Assembly: GCA_000752035.1 (NCBI GenBank)
Contig: CCFE01000021.1
Location: 186,001 to 250,000, forward strand
Direction: 5' to 3'
Length of the DNA stretch: 64,000 nucleotides
Source: Bacillus rubiinfantis
Lineage (GTDB): Bacteria; Bacillota; Bacilli; Bacillales; Cytobacillaceae
This document shows positions 33,696 through 42,305 of this stretch, one piece after another; the stretch's first letter is position 1, and each line of letters opens with the position of its first letter. The position numbers were made by a program, and so were the translations under genes. The notes under the pieces were generated by a model that saw only the letters and a program-made list of their open reading frames with translations, was not told the DNA's origin and did not search any database.

Positions 33696-34721
33696 ATGAA
33701 GAGTTTATTACTCCAATTAGCAGAGCGTAAATCTTTTACTGAGGAGCAAATGAAGGAGGCTATTGATTTTATTCTTGGTGAAGAGGTATCAGAAGCAGAA
33801 ATCGCTGCCTTTTTAATGGGCTTAAAATCAAAAGGCGAAACCGTAGAAGAAATTGTCGGGATTGTAAAGGCACTAAGAGGAAATACATTGCCATTTAATA
33901 AAGATTTCGTCAGCGTTATTGATAATTGCGGTACTGGGGGAGATGGTTCTTCAAGCTTTAATGTCAGCACTACATCTGCGTTTGTCTTGGCGGGCGCCGG
34001 AATTAAGGTTGCCAAACATGGTAATAGGAGTATCTCAAGTAAAACCGGCAGTGCCGACGTTTTAGAATATCTGGGTGTTAATTTAAATCTAAACCCACAG
34101 GCAATTGAGGAATTACTGGAGGAAATCGGCATTGCCTTTTTATTTGCACCGCATGTTCACCCTAAGTTGAAAAAGGTAATGACTGTAAGAAGAGAATTAA
34201 AAATTCCAACTATTTTTAATTTCATTGGACCACTGACCAATCCAATCAATTTAGATTATCAATTTCTAGGTGTTTATCGACGTGATTTAGTACCGGTCTT
34301 TGCCGATGTGCTAAGAAAGTTAGGACGAAAGCGGGCAGTCGTTATCAATGGGGCTGGTTACATGGATGAGGCCTCCTTACAGGGAGAAAATCACATCGCC
34401 ATCCTAGATTATGACGAAATTAAAACATGCAGTTTTGTCCCTGAAGAATTTAATTTATCTCAATATGATAACAGCGCAATTAAAGGCGGAGATGCGAAAG
34501 AGAATGCTGATATTTTAATTAATGTCTTAAAAGGGGCAAAAGGTGCGTATCGCGATACGGTATTAGTAAATGCTGGTATTGGAATCTATACCGCCGAGAA
34601 AGCGAGTAGCATTGGGGCCGGAATAAAAATGGCAGAAGAGATTCTTGATAGTGGTGCAGCATATCAGAAACTAGCAGAGTTAGTGGAAAAATCGCAAAGC
34701 GCTTGCAAGGAGGCGATCTAA
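33696..34721 (+). CDS. trpD: anthranilate phosphoribosyltransferase
   Basis: Joins anthranilate with PRPP; 341 residues. The PRPP motif GTGGDGSSSFN, the NVSTTSA stretch, KHGNRSISSKTGSADVLE and FNFIGPLTNP are all present. One base after trpG; its stop overlaps the trpC start by one base. Confidence 0.96.
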   Translation: MKSLLLQLAERKSFTEEQMKEAIDFILGEEVSEAEIAAFLMGLKSKGETVEEIVGIVKALRGNTLPFNKDFVSVIDNCGTGGDGSSSFNVSTTSAFVLAGAGIKVAKHGNRSISSKTGSADVLEYLGVNLNLNPQAIEELLEEIGIAFLFAPHVHPKLKKVMTVRRELKIPTIFNFIGPLTNPINLDYQFLGVYRRDLVPVFADVLRKLGRKRAVVINGAGYMDEASLQGENHIAILDYDEIKTCSFVPEEFNLSQYDNSAIKGGDAKENADILINVLKGAKGAYRDTVLVNAGIGIYTAEKASSIGAGIKMAEEILDSGAAYQKLAELVEKSQSACKEAI

Positions 34722-35518
34722 TGGGTACGCGAACGATTTTAGATCAAATTATTGAGCAAAAAAAAGTTGAGGTAGCGCTACTTCGTGAGCAAGGTTTTAA
34801 CAAAGCAAAAGTTAACTTACCTAAAAGATCTTTTATTAACATATTGCAGAAGGCTGAAGAATTGGCTGTTATTGCAGAGTTTAAACGGGCTTCGCCTTCA
34901 AAAGGAATGATTAACAACCAAGCAGCACCTGCTGAACAGGCAGTTCTTTATAAGAAAAATGGAGCCAGCGCAATTTCCGTATTAACTGATCATACATTTT
35001 TCAAAGGTTCTTTTGCTGATTTAGCAGAGATTCGGGCTGCAGTGGAGCTGCCGATTCTTTGTAAGGATTTCATTATTGATCCATTACAGCTTGAACAAGC
35101 GAATGCTGTTGGTGCTGATCTTGTTTTACTAATTGTCGCGGCATTACCGAAAGAACAATTACAGTGTTTATACCGATATGCAACAGATATAGGATTGGAA
35201 GTTTTAGTGGAGGTTCATAATCGGGAGGAGCTTGAAATCGCGTTACAAACCGGTGCAAAGCTGATAGGGATAAATAATCGTAACTTAAAAACGTTTACGG
35301 TTTCGCTTGAAGTCACAGAAAATTTAGCTTCTATGGTAAGAAGAGCCAATGCCTATCTCATTAGCGAAAGTGGTTTGCATCAGGTAAAGGATGTTGAACG
35401 GGTAAGAAATGCTGGGGCTAACGGCATCTTAGTCGGTGAAGCCTTGATGAAAACCTCAAATCTTGAACAGTTGTTAAGGGAGTTTCAACTGCCGTTAGTA
35501 GAAGGTGTGAAGAAGTGA
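34721..35518 (+). CDS. trpC: indole-3-glycerol phosphate synthase
   Basis: TIM-barrel enzyme of 265 residues: AEFKRASPSKG (catalytic Lys/Glu), CKDFIIDPLQ, EVHNREE, IGINNRNLKTF, SESGL. ATG 34721 follows AAGGAGGCG; an in-frame ATG at 34703 is not needed. The stop overlaps the trpF start. Confidence 0.95.
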   Translation: MGTRTILDQIIEQKKVEVALLREQGFNKAKVNLPKRSFINILQKAEELAVIAEFKRASPSKGMINNQAAPAEQAVLYKKNGASAISVLTDHTFFKGSFADLAEIRAAVELPILCKDFIIDPLQLEQANAVGADLVLLIVAALPKEQLQCLYRYATDIGLEVLVEVHNREELEIALQTGAKLIGINNRNLKTFTVSLEVTENLASMVRRANAYLISESGLHQVKDVERVRNAGANGILVGEALMKTSNLEQLLREFQLPLVEGVKK

Positions 35519-36162
35519 AAGTGAAAATTTGCGGGATTACTAATTTAAATACAGCTATTCAAGCAGTGGCGTATGGAGCCGATGCACTTGGTTTCGTATT
35601 TGCAGAGAGTAAGCGGAGGGTTTCGGAGGAAGCCACGAAGGAAATTATTTCACAGCTGCCAAGGGAAATTCTTAAAGTGGGTGTGTTTGTGAATGAAACA
35701 ATCGAGGAAATAGAGAGAATTGCTGCGTTTGTTGGACTTACGCATATTCAATTACATGGTGACGAGCCTGCAGCTTTTTGCCAGTCGATTTCATACCCAG
35801 TGATAAAAGCAATCAGCTTTCAAAGTAATGAGCACTTAGCAGCCGTAAGGAATTATCCAGCAGAGTATCTGCTGCTTGATGGCCCAAAAGGTAAATATCG
35901 CGGTGGTAATGGTATGGCCTTCGATTGGCAAGAGGTTGATATTAACTTGCTTAAAGGGCGGAAAATTATTCTTGCCGGGGGACTTGGGGAAACGAATGTT
36001 GACGCTGCTATTAAAATTATCAACCCAATTATGGTTGATGTTAGTTCGGGAGTAGAATCAAATGGTGTAAAGGATATAGAAAAAATTAAAGCCTTTATTC
36101 AAAAGGCAAAGGCTGCGCCAATAGGAGGAGAGGTAAATGTCAGTGTACACGCTGCCGAATGA
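35515..36162 (+). CDS. trpF: phosphoribosylanthranilate isomerase
   Basis: Amadori isomerase of 215 residues: KICGITN (catalytic Cys), FVFAESKRRVS, VGVFVN, IQLHGDE, LLDGPKG (catalytic Asp), ILAGGL, DVSSGVE. GTG start overlaps trpC; its last 26 bp overlap the start of trpB. Confidence 0.94.
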   Translation: MKVKICGITNLNTAIQAVAYGADALGFVFAESKRRVSEEATKEIISQLPREILKVGVFVNETIEEIERIAAFVGLTHIQLHGDEPAAFCQSISYPVIKAISFQSNEHLAAVRNYPAEYLLLDGPKGKYRGGNGMAFDWQEVDINLLKGRKIILAGGLGETNVDAAIKIINPIMVDVSSGVESNGVKDIEKIKAFIQKAKAAPIGGEVNVSVHAAE

Positions 36163-37342
36163 AGCTGGACATTTTGGTGAATTTGGAGGAAAATTCGTAC
36201 CGGAAACATTGATGCAGGCAATAAAAGAGTTAACAGAAGCATACAACGATGCGAAACACGATCCTGTTTTTCAAGCTGAGATACAACAATTGTTACAAGA
36301 ATATGTTGGTCGGGAAACGCCGTTGTACTTTGCAGAAAACCTAACTAAATATGCTGGCGGTGCCAATATTTACTTAAAACGGGAGGATCTCAACCATACC
36401 GGTGCTCACAAAATAAATAATGCCATAGGCCAGGCGCTCTTAGCTGTCAGAATGGGGAAAAAGAAAATTGTTGCCGAGACGGGTGCTGGTCAGCATGGTG
36501 TTGCGACCGCTACAGTGTGCGCACTGCTTAATTTAGAATGTCTTATTTTTATGGGAGAAGAAGATATTAAAAGGCAGGCACTTAACGTGTTTCGGATGGA
36601 ATTGTTAGGGGCTAAAGTTATCAGCGTTACGTCAGGCAGTGCCACATTAAAAGATGCTGTTAATGAAGCGTTGCGATATTGGGTGGCACATGTCGATGAT
36701 ACGCACTACTTATTAGGATCAGTCATGGGACCACACCCGTTTCCAATGATGGTCAGGGATTTTCAAAGTGTTATTGGTGCTGAAACGAAAACACAATTTT
36801 TTACTCGGAATCAAACTCTACCGGATGCTATTGTTGCCTGTATTGGCGGCGGCAGTAACGCGATGGGCATGTTTTACCCGTTTATTGAAGACGAAACAGT
36901 AGCACTTCATGGGGTTGAGGCTGCGGGTCAAGGGGTCGAAACGGCTTTTCATGCAGCTTCCTTAACAAAAGGCAAACCAGGCGTTCTCCATGGTGCATTG
37001 ATGTACTTATTACAAGATGAAGATGGCCAAATCCAAGAGGCACATTCTATTTCAGCCGGACTCGATTATCCTGGTGTGGGACCGGAGCATAGTTATTTAA
37101 AGGATATTAATCGGGCGAATTATCATTCAATCACGGATGAAGAAGCTTTAGACGCTTTTCAATTATTAGCAAAGTTAGAAGGCATCATTCCGGCATTAGA
37201 GAGTTCACATGCGATTGCCTTTGCGTTGAAACTCGCAGACCAACTGGGCCCTGGGAAAAATATTGTCGTTTGTTTATCAGGAAGAGGAGATAAAGACGTT
37301 GATACAGTCCGTGCAAGACTGAAAAGGGGGAATGGTCAATGA
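36137..37342 (+). CDS. trpB: tryptophan synthase beta subunit
   Basis: PLP enzyme of 401 residues joining indole and serine: FGGKFVPETLM, the PLP Lys in HTGAHKINNAIGQ, AETGAGQHGVATA, GGGSNAMG, LSGRGDKD. GGAGGAGAGG lies before ATG 36137, inside the 3' end of trpF. Confidence 0.97.
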   Translation: MSVYTLPNEAGHFGEFGGKFVPETLMQAIKELTEAYNDAKHDPVFQAEIQQLLQEYVGRETPLYFAENLTKYAGGANIYLKREDLNHTGAHKINNAIGQALLAVRMGKKKIVAETGAGQHGVATATVCALLNLECLIFMGEEDIKRQALNVFRMELLGAKVISVTSGSATLKDAVNEALRYWVAHVDDTHYLLGSVMGPHPFPMMVRDFQSVIGAETKTQFFTRNQTLPDAIVACIGGGSNAMGMFYPFIEDETVALHGVEAAGQGVETAFHAASLTKGKPGVLHGALMYLLQDEDGQIQEAHSISAGLDYPGVGPEHSYLKDINRANYHSITDEEALDAFQLLAKLEGIIPALESSHAIAFALKLADQLGPGKNIVVCLSGRGDKDVDTVRARLKRGNGQ

Positions 37343-38118
37343 ATCGGTTGGAACAGACTTTTCAATTCATCAAGGAATCTGACACTAAGGCATTTGTACC
37401 ATATATCATGGCTGGAGATGGAGGCTTAGATTGTTTAGTTGAGAGGTTAACACTGCTTGAGAAGTTTGGCGCTACAGCTATTGAGGTAGGTGTTCCATTT
37501 TCAGATCCAGTAGCCGATGGACCTGTTATTCAACAAGCGGGGATAAGAGCATTACAAACTGGAACTACATTACGAGGTATCTTGACTGAATTGAAGAGGG
37601 CAAAAGAAGTTGTCAAGATTCCAATTATTCTTATGACTTATTTAAATCCAGTTTATGCCTATGGGATAATAAAGTTTGTCCAAGAAATACAAGAAGCGGG
37701 TGTGTCCGGATGTATTATTCCTGATTTACCGCTTGAAGAAGAGCATATGATTGTACCTCATTTAGAAGCGGCGGATATTGAACTAGTTCGCCTTGTAACA
37801 TTAACTTCATCTATAGAACGAGTTAAACAGATTGCTAGCCATGGTAAAGGATTTTTATATACGGTAACTGTTAAGGGAATTACCGGGACTAGAAAAGAAT
37901 TTAATCAGCACCTCTATTCATTTTTACAAACAGTTTCAGACATTAGTCCAATTCCCGTGTTAGCTGGATTTGGCATTTCTACTCCCGAACAGGTGGAACA
38001 AATCTCCACGTATTGCAACGGAGTGGTGGTTGGCAGCAAAATCGTTGAGTTATTTGCAAACAATCAAATCGAACAAATCGAGAAATTAATCTCTGTATGT
38101 AAACCGAAACTTGTTTAA
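37339..38118 (+). CDS. trpA: tryptophan synthase alpha subunit
   Basis: Releases indole from indole-3-glycerol phosphate; 259 residues. PYIMAGDGG, the catalytic Glu in EVGVPFSDPVADGP, QQAGIRAL, catalytic Asp in IIPDLPLEE, GITGTR and AGFGIS. ATGA overlap with trpB; last gene of the operon, ending at a strong terminator. Confidence 0.96.
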   Translation: MNRLEQTFQFIKESDTKAFVPYIMAGDGGLDCLVERLTLLEKFGATAIEVGVPFSDPVADGPVIQQAGIRALQTGTTLRGILTELKRAKEVVKIPIILMTYLNPVYAYGIIKFVQEIQEAGVSGCIIPDLPLEEEHMIVPHLEAADIELVRLVTLTSSIERVKQIASHGKGFLYTVTVKGITGTRKEFNQHLYSFLQTVSDISPIPVLAGFGISTPEQVEQISTYCNGVVVGSKIVELFANNQIEQIEKLISVCKPKLV

Positions 38119-38159
38119 AAAAGCATTTGCTCCTACTTTTTGGAGCAGATGCTTTTTTC
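38117..38159 (+). terminator. terminator of the trp operon
   Basis: Long stem AAAAAAGCATTTGCTCC / GGAGCAGATGCTTTTTT (one G-T pair), 8-nt loop, T6; overlaps the trpA stop. Confidence 0.9.
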
Positions 38160-38250
38160 TTAAATGTAACATACCACTTCTTGATAGCTTTTATAAACTG
38201 ATTTATAATGAGCATAGACTTAACTTTTGTTTTATGAGGTTAAACATTTC

Positions 38251-38285
38251 AAACTTCCTTTCTAGGAAGTTTTGTTTGTTTTTAT
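38251..38285 (+). terminator. small hairpin with T tract before mnmH
   Basis: AAACTTCC / GGAAGTTT with a 6-nt loop followed by TGTTTGTTTTT. No gene ends here, so it may cut read-through from the trp operon or act as an attenuator for mnmH. Confidence 0.45.
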
Positions 38286-38327
38286 AGAGTTTTTAGACTA
38301 TTAATGAAACTAGGAGCAGTGCTATAT

Positions 38328-39395
38328 ATGAAAGAAATAACTGTTGAACAACTTGATACATTAACGAATCCAATTATTATTGACATACGTGCACCAATTG
38401 AATATAAAGATGGAGCGATTCCGGGGGCGGTAAATGTCCCTTTATTTACCAATGAAGAGCGGCAAGAAGTTGGTACCATTTATAAACAAGTAGGTCAGGC
38501 AGCCGCAAAATGGCGGGCTATGGAAATTGTTTCACCTAAAATACCTAGTATGCTGCAAAAGATAAAATCCTATAGTGAACAAGGTGAATTAGTTATTCAT
38601 TGTTGGCGCGGCGGTATGCGCAGCAAAGCCGTTGTAACATTCCTCGAGTTTGCCGGTATTTATGCTTGGCGGCTAATCGGAGGCTACAAGGCGTACCGTC
38701 ACTTTATACTGGAAAAAATACCGTCAATAATTCCTGATAAAGCTGTTGTCTTACATGGAATGACCGGTGTCGGAAAAACCGAGATTTTAAAAATCTTGAA
38801 AAATAAGGGGTATCCCGTTTTAGATTTAGAAGCAATGGCAGGGCACCGGGGATCGATATTTGGTACGGTTGGACTGGGTGAAGGTCATAACCAAAAAACC
38901 TTTGATGCCCTTTTATATAAGGGGCTTGACGATCTACAGGGTTCTGACTATTTCCTTGTGGAGGCCGAGAGTAAGCGAATCGGGAAAGCTGTGCAGCCGG
39001 AGAAATTAATGGATGTGAAATTTCAGGGCATGAATCTTTTCTTGCATACACCGCTCCAACAAAGGGTGCGACACTTGGTTTCGGAGTATGTCATCCCATT
39101 TGAAATGGAATCATGGTATCACCCCCAAATTTCACTAGCAACCGAGCGGGTCCTAAAAAGAATTAAAAACAAAGACATTAGGGATCAGTTAAGCAGAGCT
39201 CTGGAAGAGAGAAATTACGAAGCGATGATTCCGCTTTTGTTAGAACATTATTATGACCCTCGATATGATTATGCCAGAATGGAGTATGAGAGAGAATTTA
39301 TCGATATCTATGCTGACAATCCCGGGGATGCAGTTGAAAAAATAATTCTCAAATTGGAAGAGTTGTCATACTACCCTATATTACAGTCTAAATGA
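38328..39395 (+). CDS. mnmH: tRNA 2-selenouridine synthase (MnmH/SelU)
   Basis: Replaces sulfur by selenium (and adds geranyl groups) at the wobble 2-thiouridine of tRNAs. 355 residues: N-terminal rhodanese domain with catalytic Cys92 in HCWRGGMRSK, C-terminal P-loop domain (GMTGVGKTE, about 144-152), and a Trp/His-rich tail. The start at 38328 fits TAGGAG (11 nt upstream) and known N-termini; ATG 38304 precedes that site. The selenium donor gene selD is not in the window. Confidence 0.93.
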   Translation: MKEITVEQLDTLTNPIIIDIRAPIEYKDGAIPGAVNVPLFTNEERQEVGTIYKQVGQAAAKWRAMEIVSPKIPSMLQKIKSYSEQGELVIHCWRGGMRSKAVVTFLEFAGIYAWRLIGGYKAYRHFILEKIPSIIPDKAVVLHGMTGVGKTEILKILKNKGYPVLDLEAMAGHRGSIFGTVGLGEGHNQKTFDALLYKGLDDLQGSDYFLVEAESKRIGKAVQPEKLMDVKFQGMNLFLHTPLQQRVRHLVSEYVIPFEMESWYHPQISLATERVLKRIKNKDIRDQLSRALEERNYEAMIPLLLEHYYDPRYDYARMEYEREFIDIYADNPGDAVEKIILKLEELSYYPILQSK

Positions 39396-39425
39396 AAAAA
39401 CCGCTGAGTTCATCAGCGGTTTTGA
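39396..39425. terminator. bidirectional terminator between mnmH and the Sda-like gene
   Basis: Perfect 11-bp stem AAAACCGCTGA / TCAGCGGTTTT with a 5-nt loop; A/T runs suit both convergent genes. Confidence 0.85.
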
Positions 39426-39427
39426 AT

Positions 39428-39562
39428 TTAACGGTTAATAATTGGTTTTAAACCTCGGCGGTCAATTTCATCTTTTAAAAGTTTAATCCATACCTTTTCC
39501 TTACCAGACTTCAATGCATCCCGATACGAAACAATTAACTGCTCGTTACTCATAATTTTCAA
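39428..39562 (-). CDS. Sda-like sporulation histidine kinase inhibitor
   Basis: Short gene of 44 codons. The product contains MSNEQLIVSYRDALKSGK then IKLLKDEIDRRGL, which fits the two-helix hairpin of Sda (LSDELLIESY ... FIELIENEIKRR). Sda binds KinA and delays sporulation when replication is disturbed. The start is probably TTG 39562 because GAGGAGGG lies 10 nt upstream; ATG 39553 is possible. No clear DnaA boxes were found upstream. Identification by pattern, not search. Confidence 0.7.
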   Translation of the reverse strand: MKIMSNEQLIVSYRDALKSGKEKVWIKLLKDEIDRRGLKPIINR

Positions 39563-39782
39563 TTTGAGAATGCCCTCCTCGGAAATTGGATTGAATATTC
39601 AGTTTTTACTATTGTAATGTCTTTTCCGACTTTTGAGAACCCCAATTAAAGTAATGTCACAAATTTGTCAGTTTCCTCTCAATTTGAATGGGAGAGGACT
39701 TGTTCTAAATTCGCAGTTGCATGTGAGCATAATTTTTTATTATACTAGAGAATGGAAAAAGAATGAAAGACGGTGAATTATA

Positions 39783-39986
39783 TTGCTTCATTTATCATGG
39801 CATAATCGCGATACGATGAAAAAGGTAAAATGTATTCATACAGATGCCAAAAAATATCTTGTCGATCAAGTTTTAACTATCGGAAAAATATACGATGTTA
39901 AAAACGAGACAGAGGAATTTTATTTTCTTATCGATAATTCAGGGAAAATTGGCGGATTTTACAAGGAGTATTTTCAAGAGGTATAA
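39783..39986 (+). CDS. DUF6501-like small protein
   Basis: Small protein of 56-67 residues (KKVKCIHTDAKKYL, LTIGKIYDVKNETEEFYFLI, GGFYKEYF), an SH3-like beta protein I recall as DUF6501; function unknown. TTG 39783 follows ACGGTGAAT, while ATG 39816 gives the family-like N-terminus MKKVKCI but lacks a ribosome site; the start is unsettled. Followed by a terminator. Confidence 0.65.
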   Translation: MLHLSWHNRDTMKKVKCIHTDAKKYLVDQVLTIGKIYDVKNETEEFYFLIDNSGKIGGFYKEYFQEV

Positions 39987-39988
39987 GA

Positions 39989-40024
39989 GATGCCCGGCTT
40001 ATTACAAGCACGGGCATCTTTTTA
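39989..40024 (+). terminator. terminator after the DUF6501-like gene
   Basis: GATGCCCG / CGGGCATC with a 14-nt loop followed by TTTTTAATT. Confidence 0.8.
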
Positions 40025-40025
40025 A

Positions 40026-40592
40026 TTATCTAGCGTGGGGGAATGTTCTACGGATGGTTTCCGTGAATTCATCGAAAAGGCCAGAAATTGGTCGGCCATT
40101 ACGGATATCATTTGCATAATTAGTAAAGCGATGATAAAAATCAGGATTTACCGAAACATAGACACGATCAATATCATTATCGACGGATTTTACCGTGCGT
40201 GAGATTTGCTTTTCAACTTCAGATGGAAGATGATCCTGCTTGGAACCATGGAGCTTTGCGGCGACATATGCGTTGTTTTCTGTAACAATTACGTTGGCTT
40301 GATCCACTGCATTTAGTTTAGCAACCTTTCGAGCAGCCTCATCTGCTACACGCATTTTTGATTGATTGTCATTGCGAATGTTAGTGGCTCGCTCAGTATT
40401 ATCATCTAACTTTGTATCACTTACGTCTACTCCTGTGATGGCTGGTCCACCTTGGTTTGGTGTATTATAATTTACTTTTGTAGGTTCAGTCCCATTATGG
40501 GTTGCAACATCGTCATTTACATTATTGTGGGCACATCCTGATACATAAAGACTTATAAATATTGTCATAAATAAAAATAATTGTTTTTTCAC
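40026..40592 (-). CDS. YhcN/YlaJ family sporulation lipoprotein
   Basis: Lipoprotein of 188 residues: lipobox VSGC (Cys about 20), an Asn/Thr-rich linker, then the YhcN/YlaJ domain (VADEAARKVAKLNAVDQANV, NNAYVAAKL, VEKQISRTVKS, VYVSVNPDFYHRF). YhcN-type proteins are found in the spore inner membrane and affect outgrowth. GGAGTG lies before the start. Monocistronic. Confidence 0.88.
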   Translation of the reverse strand: MKKQLFLFMTIFISLYVSGCAHNNVNDDVATHNGTEPTKVNYNTPNQGGPAITGVDVSDTKLDDNTERATNIRNDNQSKMRVADEAARKVAKLNAVDQANVIVTENNAYVAAKLHGSKQDHLPSEVEKQISRTVKSVDNDIDRVYVSVNPDFYHRFTNYANDIRNGRPISGLFDEFTETIRRTFPHAR

Positions 40593-40697
40593 TTTACTGC
40601 ACTCCTTTACGAATGGTGTACAGTAGTAGGGTTACCTACAGATAAATATATATCCTAAAGAAAAGTGGAAAAACTCAATGATTGTGGAGTTGGTAAA

Positions 40698-41090
40698 ATG
40701 GTTTATCTTTGGGTTGGCCTTGGTGGAATGTTGGGCAGTATAATTCGATATATTCTTTCACAAGTAACCGCTCATTTTTGGTATGATAACTTTCCATTAG
40801 GCACACTGATTGTTAATCTAACTGGTTGTTTTTTGCTCGGCTGGATTACAACACGAATGGTCTCAATGAAAAGGCTTCATCCAAAACTGTTAACCGCCGT
40901 AACTACAGGTGTGATTGGATCATATACGACCTTTTCGACTTTTTGTTTAGAAACAGTCCAACTGCTTCAGAGCGGCAATATATTCCTTGCCTGTATGTAT
41001 ATTTTTTTAAGCCTCGCAGGGGGGCTTCTACTTGTTAATTTGGGCCTGGAAACTGGAAAATCCCGGTTGAAAGCAGGTGAAGTGAAATGA
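40698..41090 (+). CDS. crcB: fluoride channel CrcB, first subunit
   Basis: Four-helix Fluc fluoride exporter subunit, 130 residues: GGMLGSIIRY, PLGTLIVNLTGCFLLGW, GVIGSYTTFSTF (the fluoride-path Phe/Thr box). ATG 40698 follows TGGAG; an in-frame GTG at 40665 has no site. Its stop overlaps the second crcB as ATGA. No fluoride riboswitch was recognised upstream. Confidence 0.92.
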   Translation: MVYLWVGLGGMLGSIIRYILSQVTAHFWYDNFPLGTLIVNLTGCFLLGWITTRMVSMKRLHPKLLTAVTTGVIGSYTTFSTFCLETVQLLQSGNIFLACMYIFLSLAGGLLLVNLGLETGKSRLKAGEVK

Positions 41091-41440
41091 GGGAGCTAAT
41101 TTTGGTAGGGATTGGTGGTTTTTTCGGGGCATTAACTCGTTTTGTTGTGAGTAAGAATATGCCCAAACCTGCAGGTATTCCTTTTGGTACGTTTGCAGTT
41201 AATATCATCGGAGCTTTTTTATTAGGTTTATTAGTCGGACTGCAATTACACGGATATCTGTATACTCTTTTTGGGATTGGATTTATGGGAGCATTTACGA
41301 CCTTTTCCACCTTTATGCTCGAATCAGAGCAATTACGTGAGCGAAAGAAAACTTCTATTTTTTACAGTTATTTTATTCTTAGTTGTTTAATTGGGTTTGT
41401 TGCATTAATAGGTGGACTTTGGTTAGGGGCAAGGATCTAA
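41087..41440 (+). CDS. crcB: fluoride channel CrcB, second subunit
   Basis: Partner subunit of 117 residues: GGFFGALTRFV, PFGTFAVNIIGAFLLG, GFMGAFTTFSTFMLE. In bacilli two homologous CrcB proteins insert in opposite directions and form a heterodimer. Overlaps the first gene by 4 bp. Confidence 0.92.
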   Translation: MRELILVGIGGFFGALTRFVVSKNMPKPAGIPFGTFAVNIIGAFLLGLLVGLQLHGYLYTLFGIGFMGAFTTFSTFMLESEQLRERKKTSIFYSYFILSCLIGFVALIGGLWLGARI

Positions 41441-41473
41441 AAAAGAAGCATCAAGCGATGCTTCTTTATTTTT
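41440..41473. terminator. bidirectional terminator between crcB and yidC
   Basis: AGAAGCATC / GATGCTTCT with a 4-nt loop, A6 before and T-rich after; it overlaps the yidC stop. Confidence 0.88.
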
Positions 41474-42251
41474 TAACCTCGACGACAGTTTGGTTATTTC
41501 GGTATAGTTTATGGCTAATTATCGTTTGAATCGTTAGAAATGTTCCGCCAACTACCCAATAAAGCGGAAGAGCAGCAGGAGCACTGAACGAGAACATTAC
41601 TATCATTAATGGTGACATCAGACCCATGATTTTCATTTGATCTTGTTGCTGTTTTGGCATGGATGATTGGGAAACCTTAAATTGGAAGTAATACACAAGT
41701 CCAGCAATGAGGGTGATAATAATATCAGGATGCCCTAGGCTAAACCACAAAAACTTATGAGTCGCTATTTCCTTCGAACCTCTAATTGCATAATAAAAAG
41801 CTGTTAGGATTGGCATCTGAATTAAAATCGGAAGGCATCCCATATTGAGCGGGTTTACCCCATGTTTTTGATAAAGCCCCATCATTTCCGCTTGAATTTC
41901 TTGTTTCTTTTTCGGATCAGTCTCAGCCTTCAATTTCTTCTGAATAGTATCCATTTCGGGTTTTAACTTATCCATTTTCTCTTTCATCTGCATTTGATTT
42001 TTATATTGCTTTAGCATTAAAGGCATCAGCGCAAGACGAATGACAAGTGTGACAATAATAATTGCCAGCCCATAATTACCATTGAAGAAATCAGCTGTCG
42101 ATTTAATAATAAACGAGAAGGGTTCAACAAAATAATTATGGAAGAATCCAGAGTTATTTCCACTTTGTGATTGCGAAGAACAAGCTGATAACAATAAAGT
42201 TGTCATCACTAAAAATATTGCCGTAACGATCATTGATTTGTTTTTTTTCAT
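41466..42251 (-). CDS. yidC: membrane protein insertase YidC (YqjG/YidC2-type)
   Basis: Oxa1/YidC insertase of 261 residues: lipoprotein signal (LLLSAC, Cys24), five hydrophobic helices, a charged cytosolic loop (KEKMDKLKPEMDTIQKKL), and the conserved Arg in VTLVIRLALMPL. The presence of a MifM-like gene 21 nt upstream makes it the counterpart of B. subtilis YidC2 (YqjG), the inducible copy made when the other insertase is weak. Its ribosome site AGGAGG can pair with the end of the upstream gene. Confidence 0.93.
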   Translation of the reverse strand: MKKNKSMIVTAIFLVMTTLLLSACSSQSQSGNNSGFFHNYFVEPFSFIIKSTADFFNGNYGLAIIIVTLVIRLALMPLMLKQYKNQMQMKEKMDKLKPEMDTIQKKLKAETDPKKKQEIQAEMMGLYQKHGVNPLNMGCLPILIQMPILTAFYYAIRGSKEIATHKFLWFSLGHPDIIITLIAGLVYYFQFKVSQSSMPKQQQDQMKIMGLMSPLMIVMFSFSAPAALPLYWVVGGTFLTIQTIISHKLYRNNQTVVEVKK

Positions 42252-42305
42252 ATTTCCTCCTGATTTTGCTGTTTAGTATTTATGTGAGAAACTAAGGAAG
42301 GAAAT
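42252..42305 (-). promoter_or_regulatory. hairpin hiding the yidC ribosome site
   Basis: On the reverse-strand mRNA, TTTCCTTCCT (within 42295-42305, codons 91-94 of the MifM-like gene) can pair with AGGAGGAAAT (42252-42261), the yidC Shine-Dalgarno site, with one bulged base and a 33-nt loop holding the upstream stop codon. A ribosome halted near codons 81-90 would cover the left arm and free the site. Confidence 0.75.

Noticed and set aside
40593..40697. Fluoride riboswitch before the crcB pair
   Set aside because: The conserved GGNGATG and CTGATRACGCC blocks of the crcB motif are not present.
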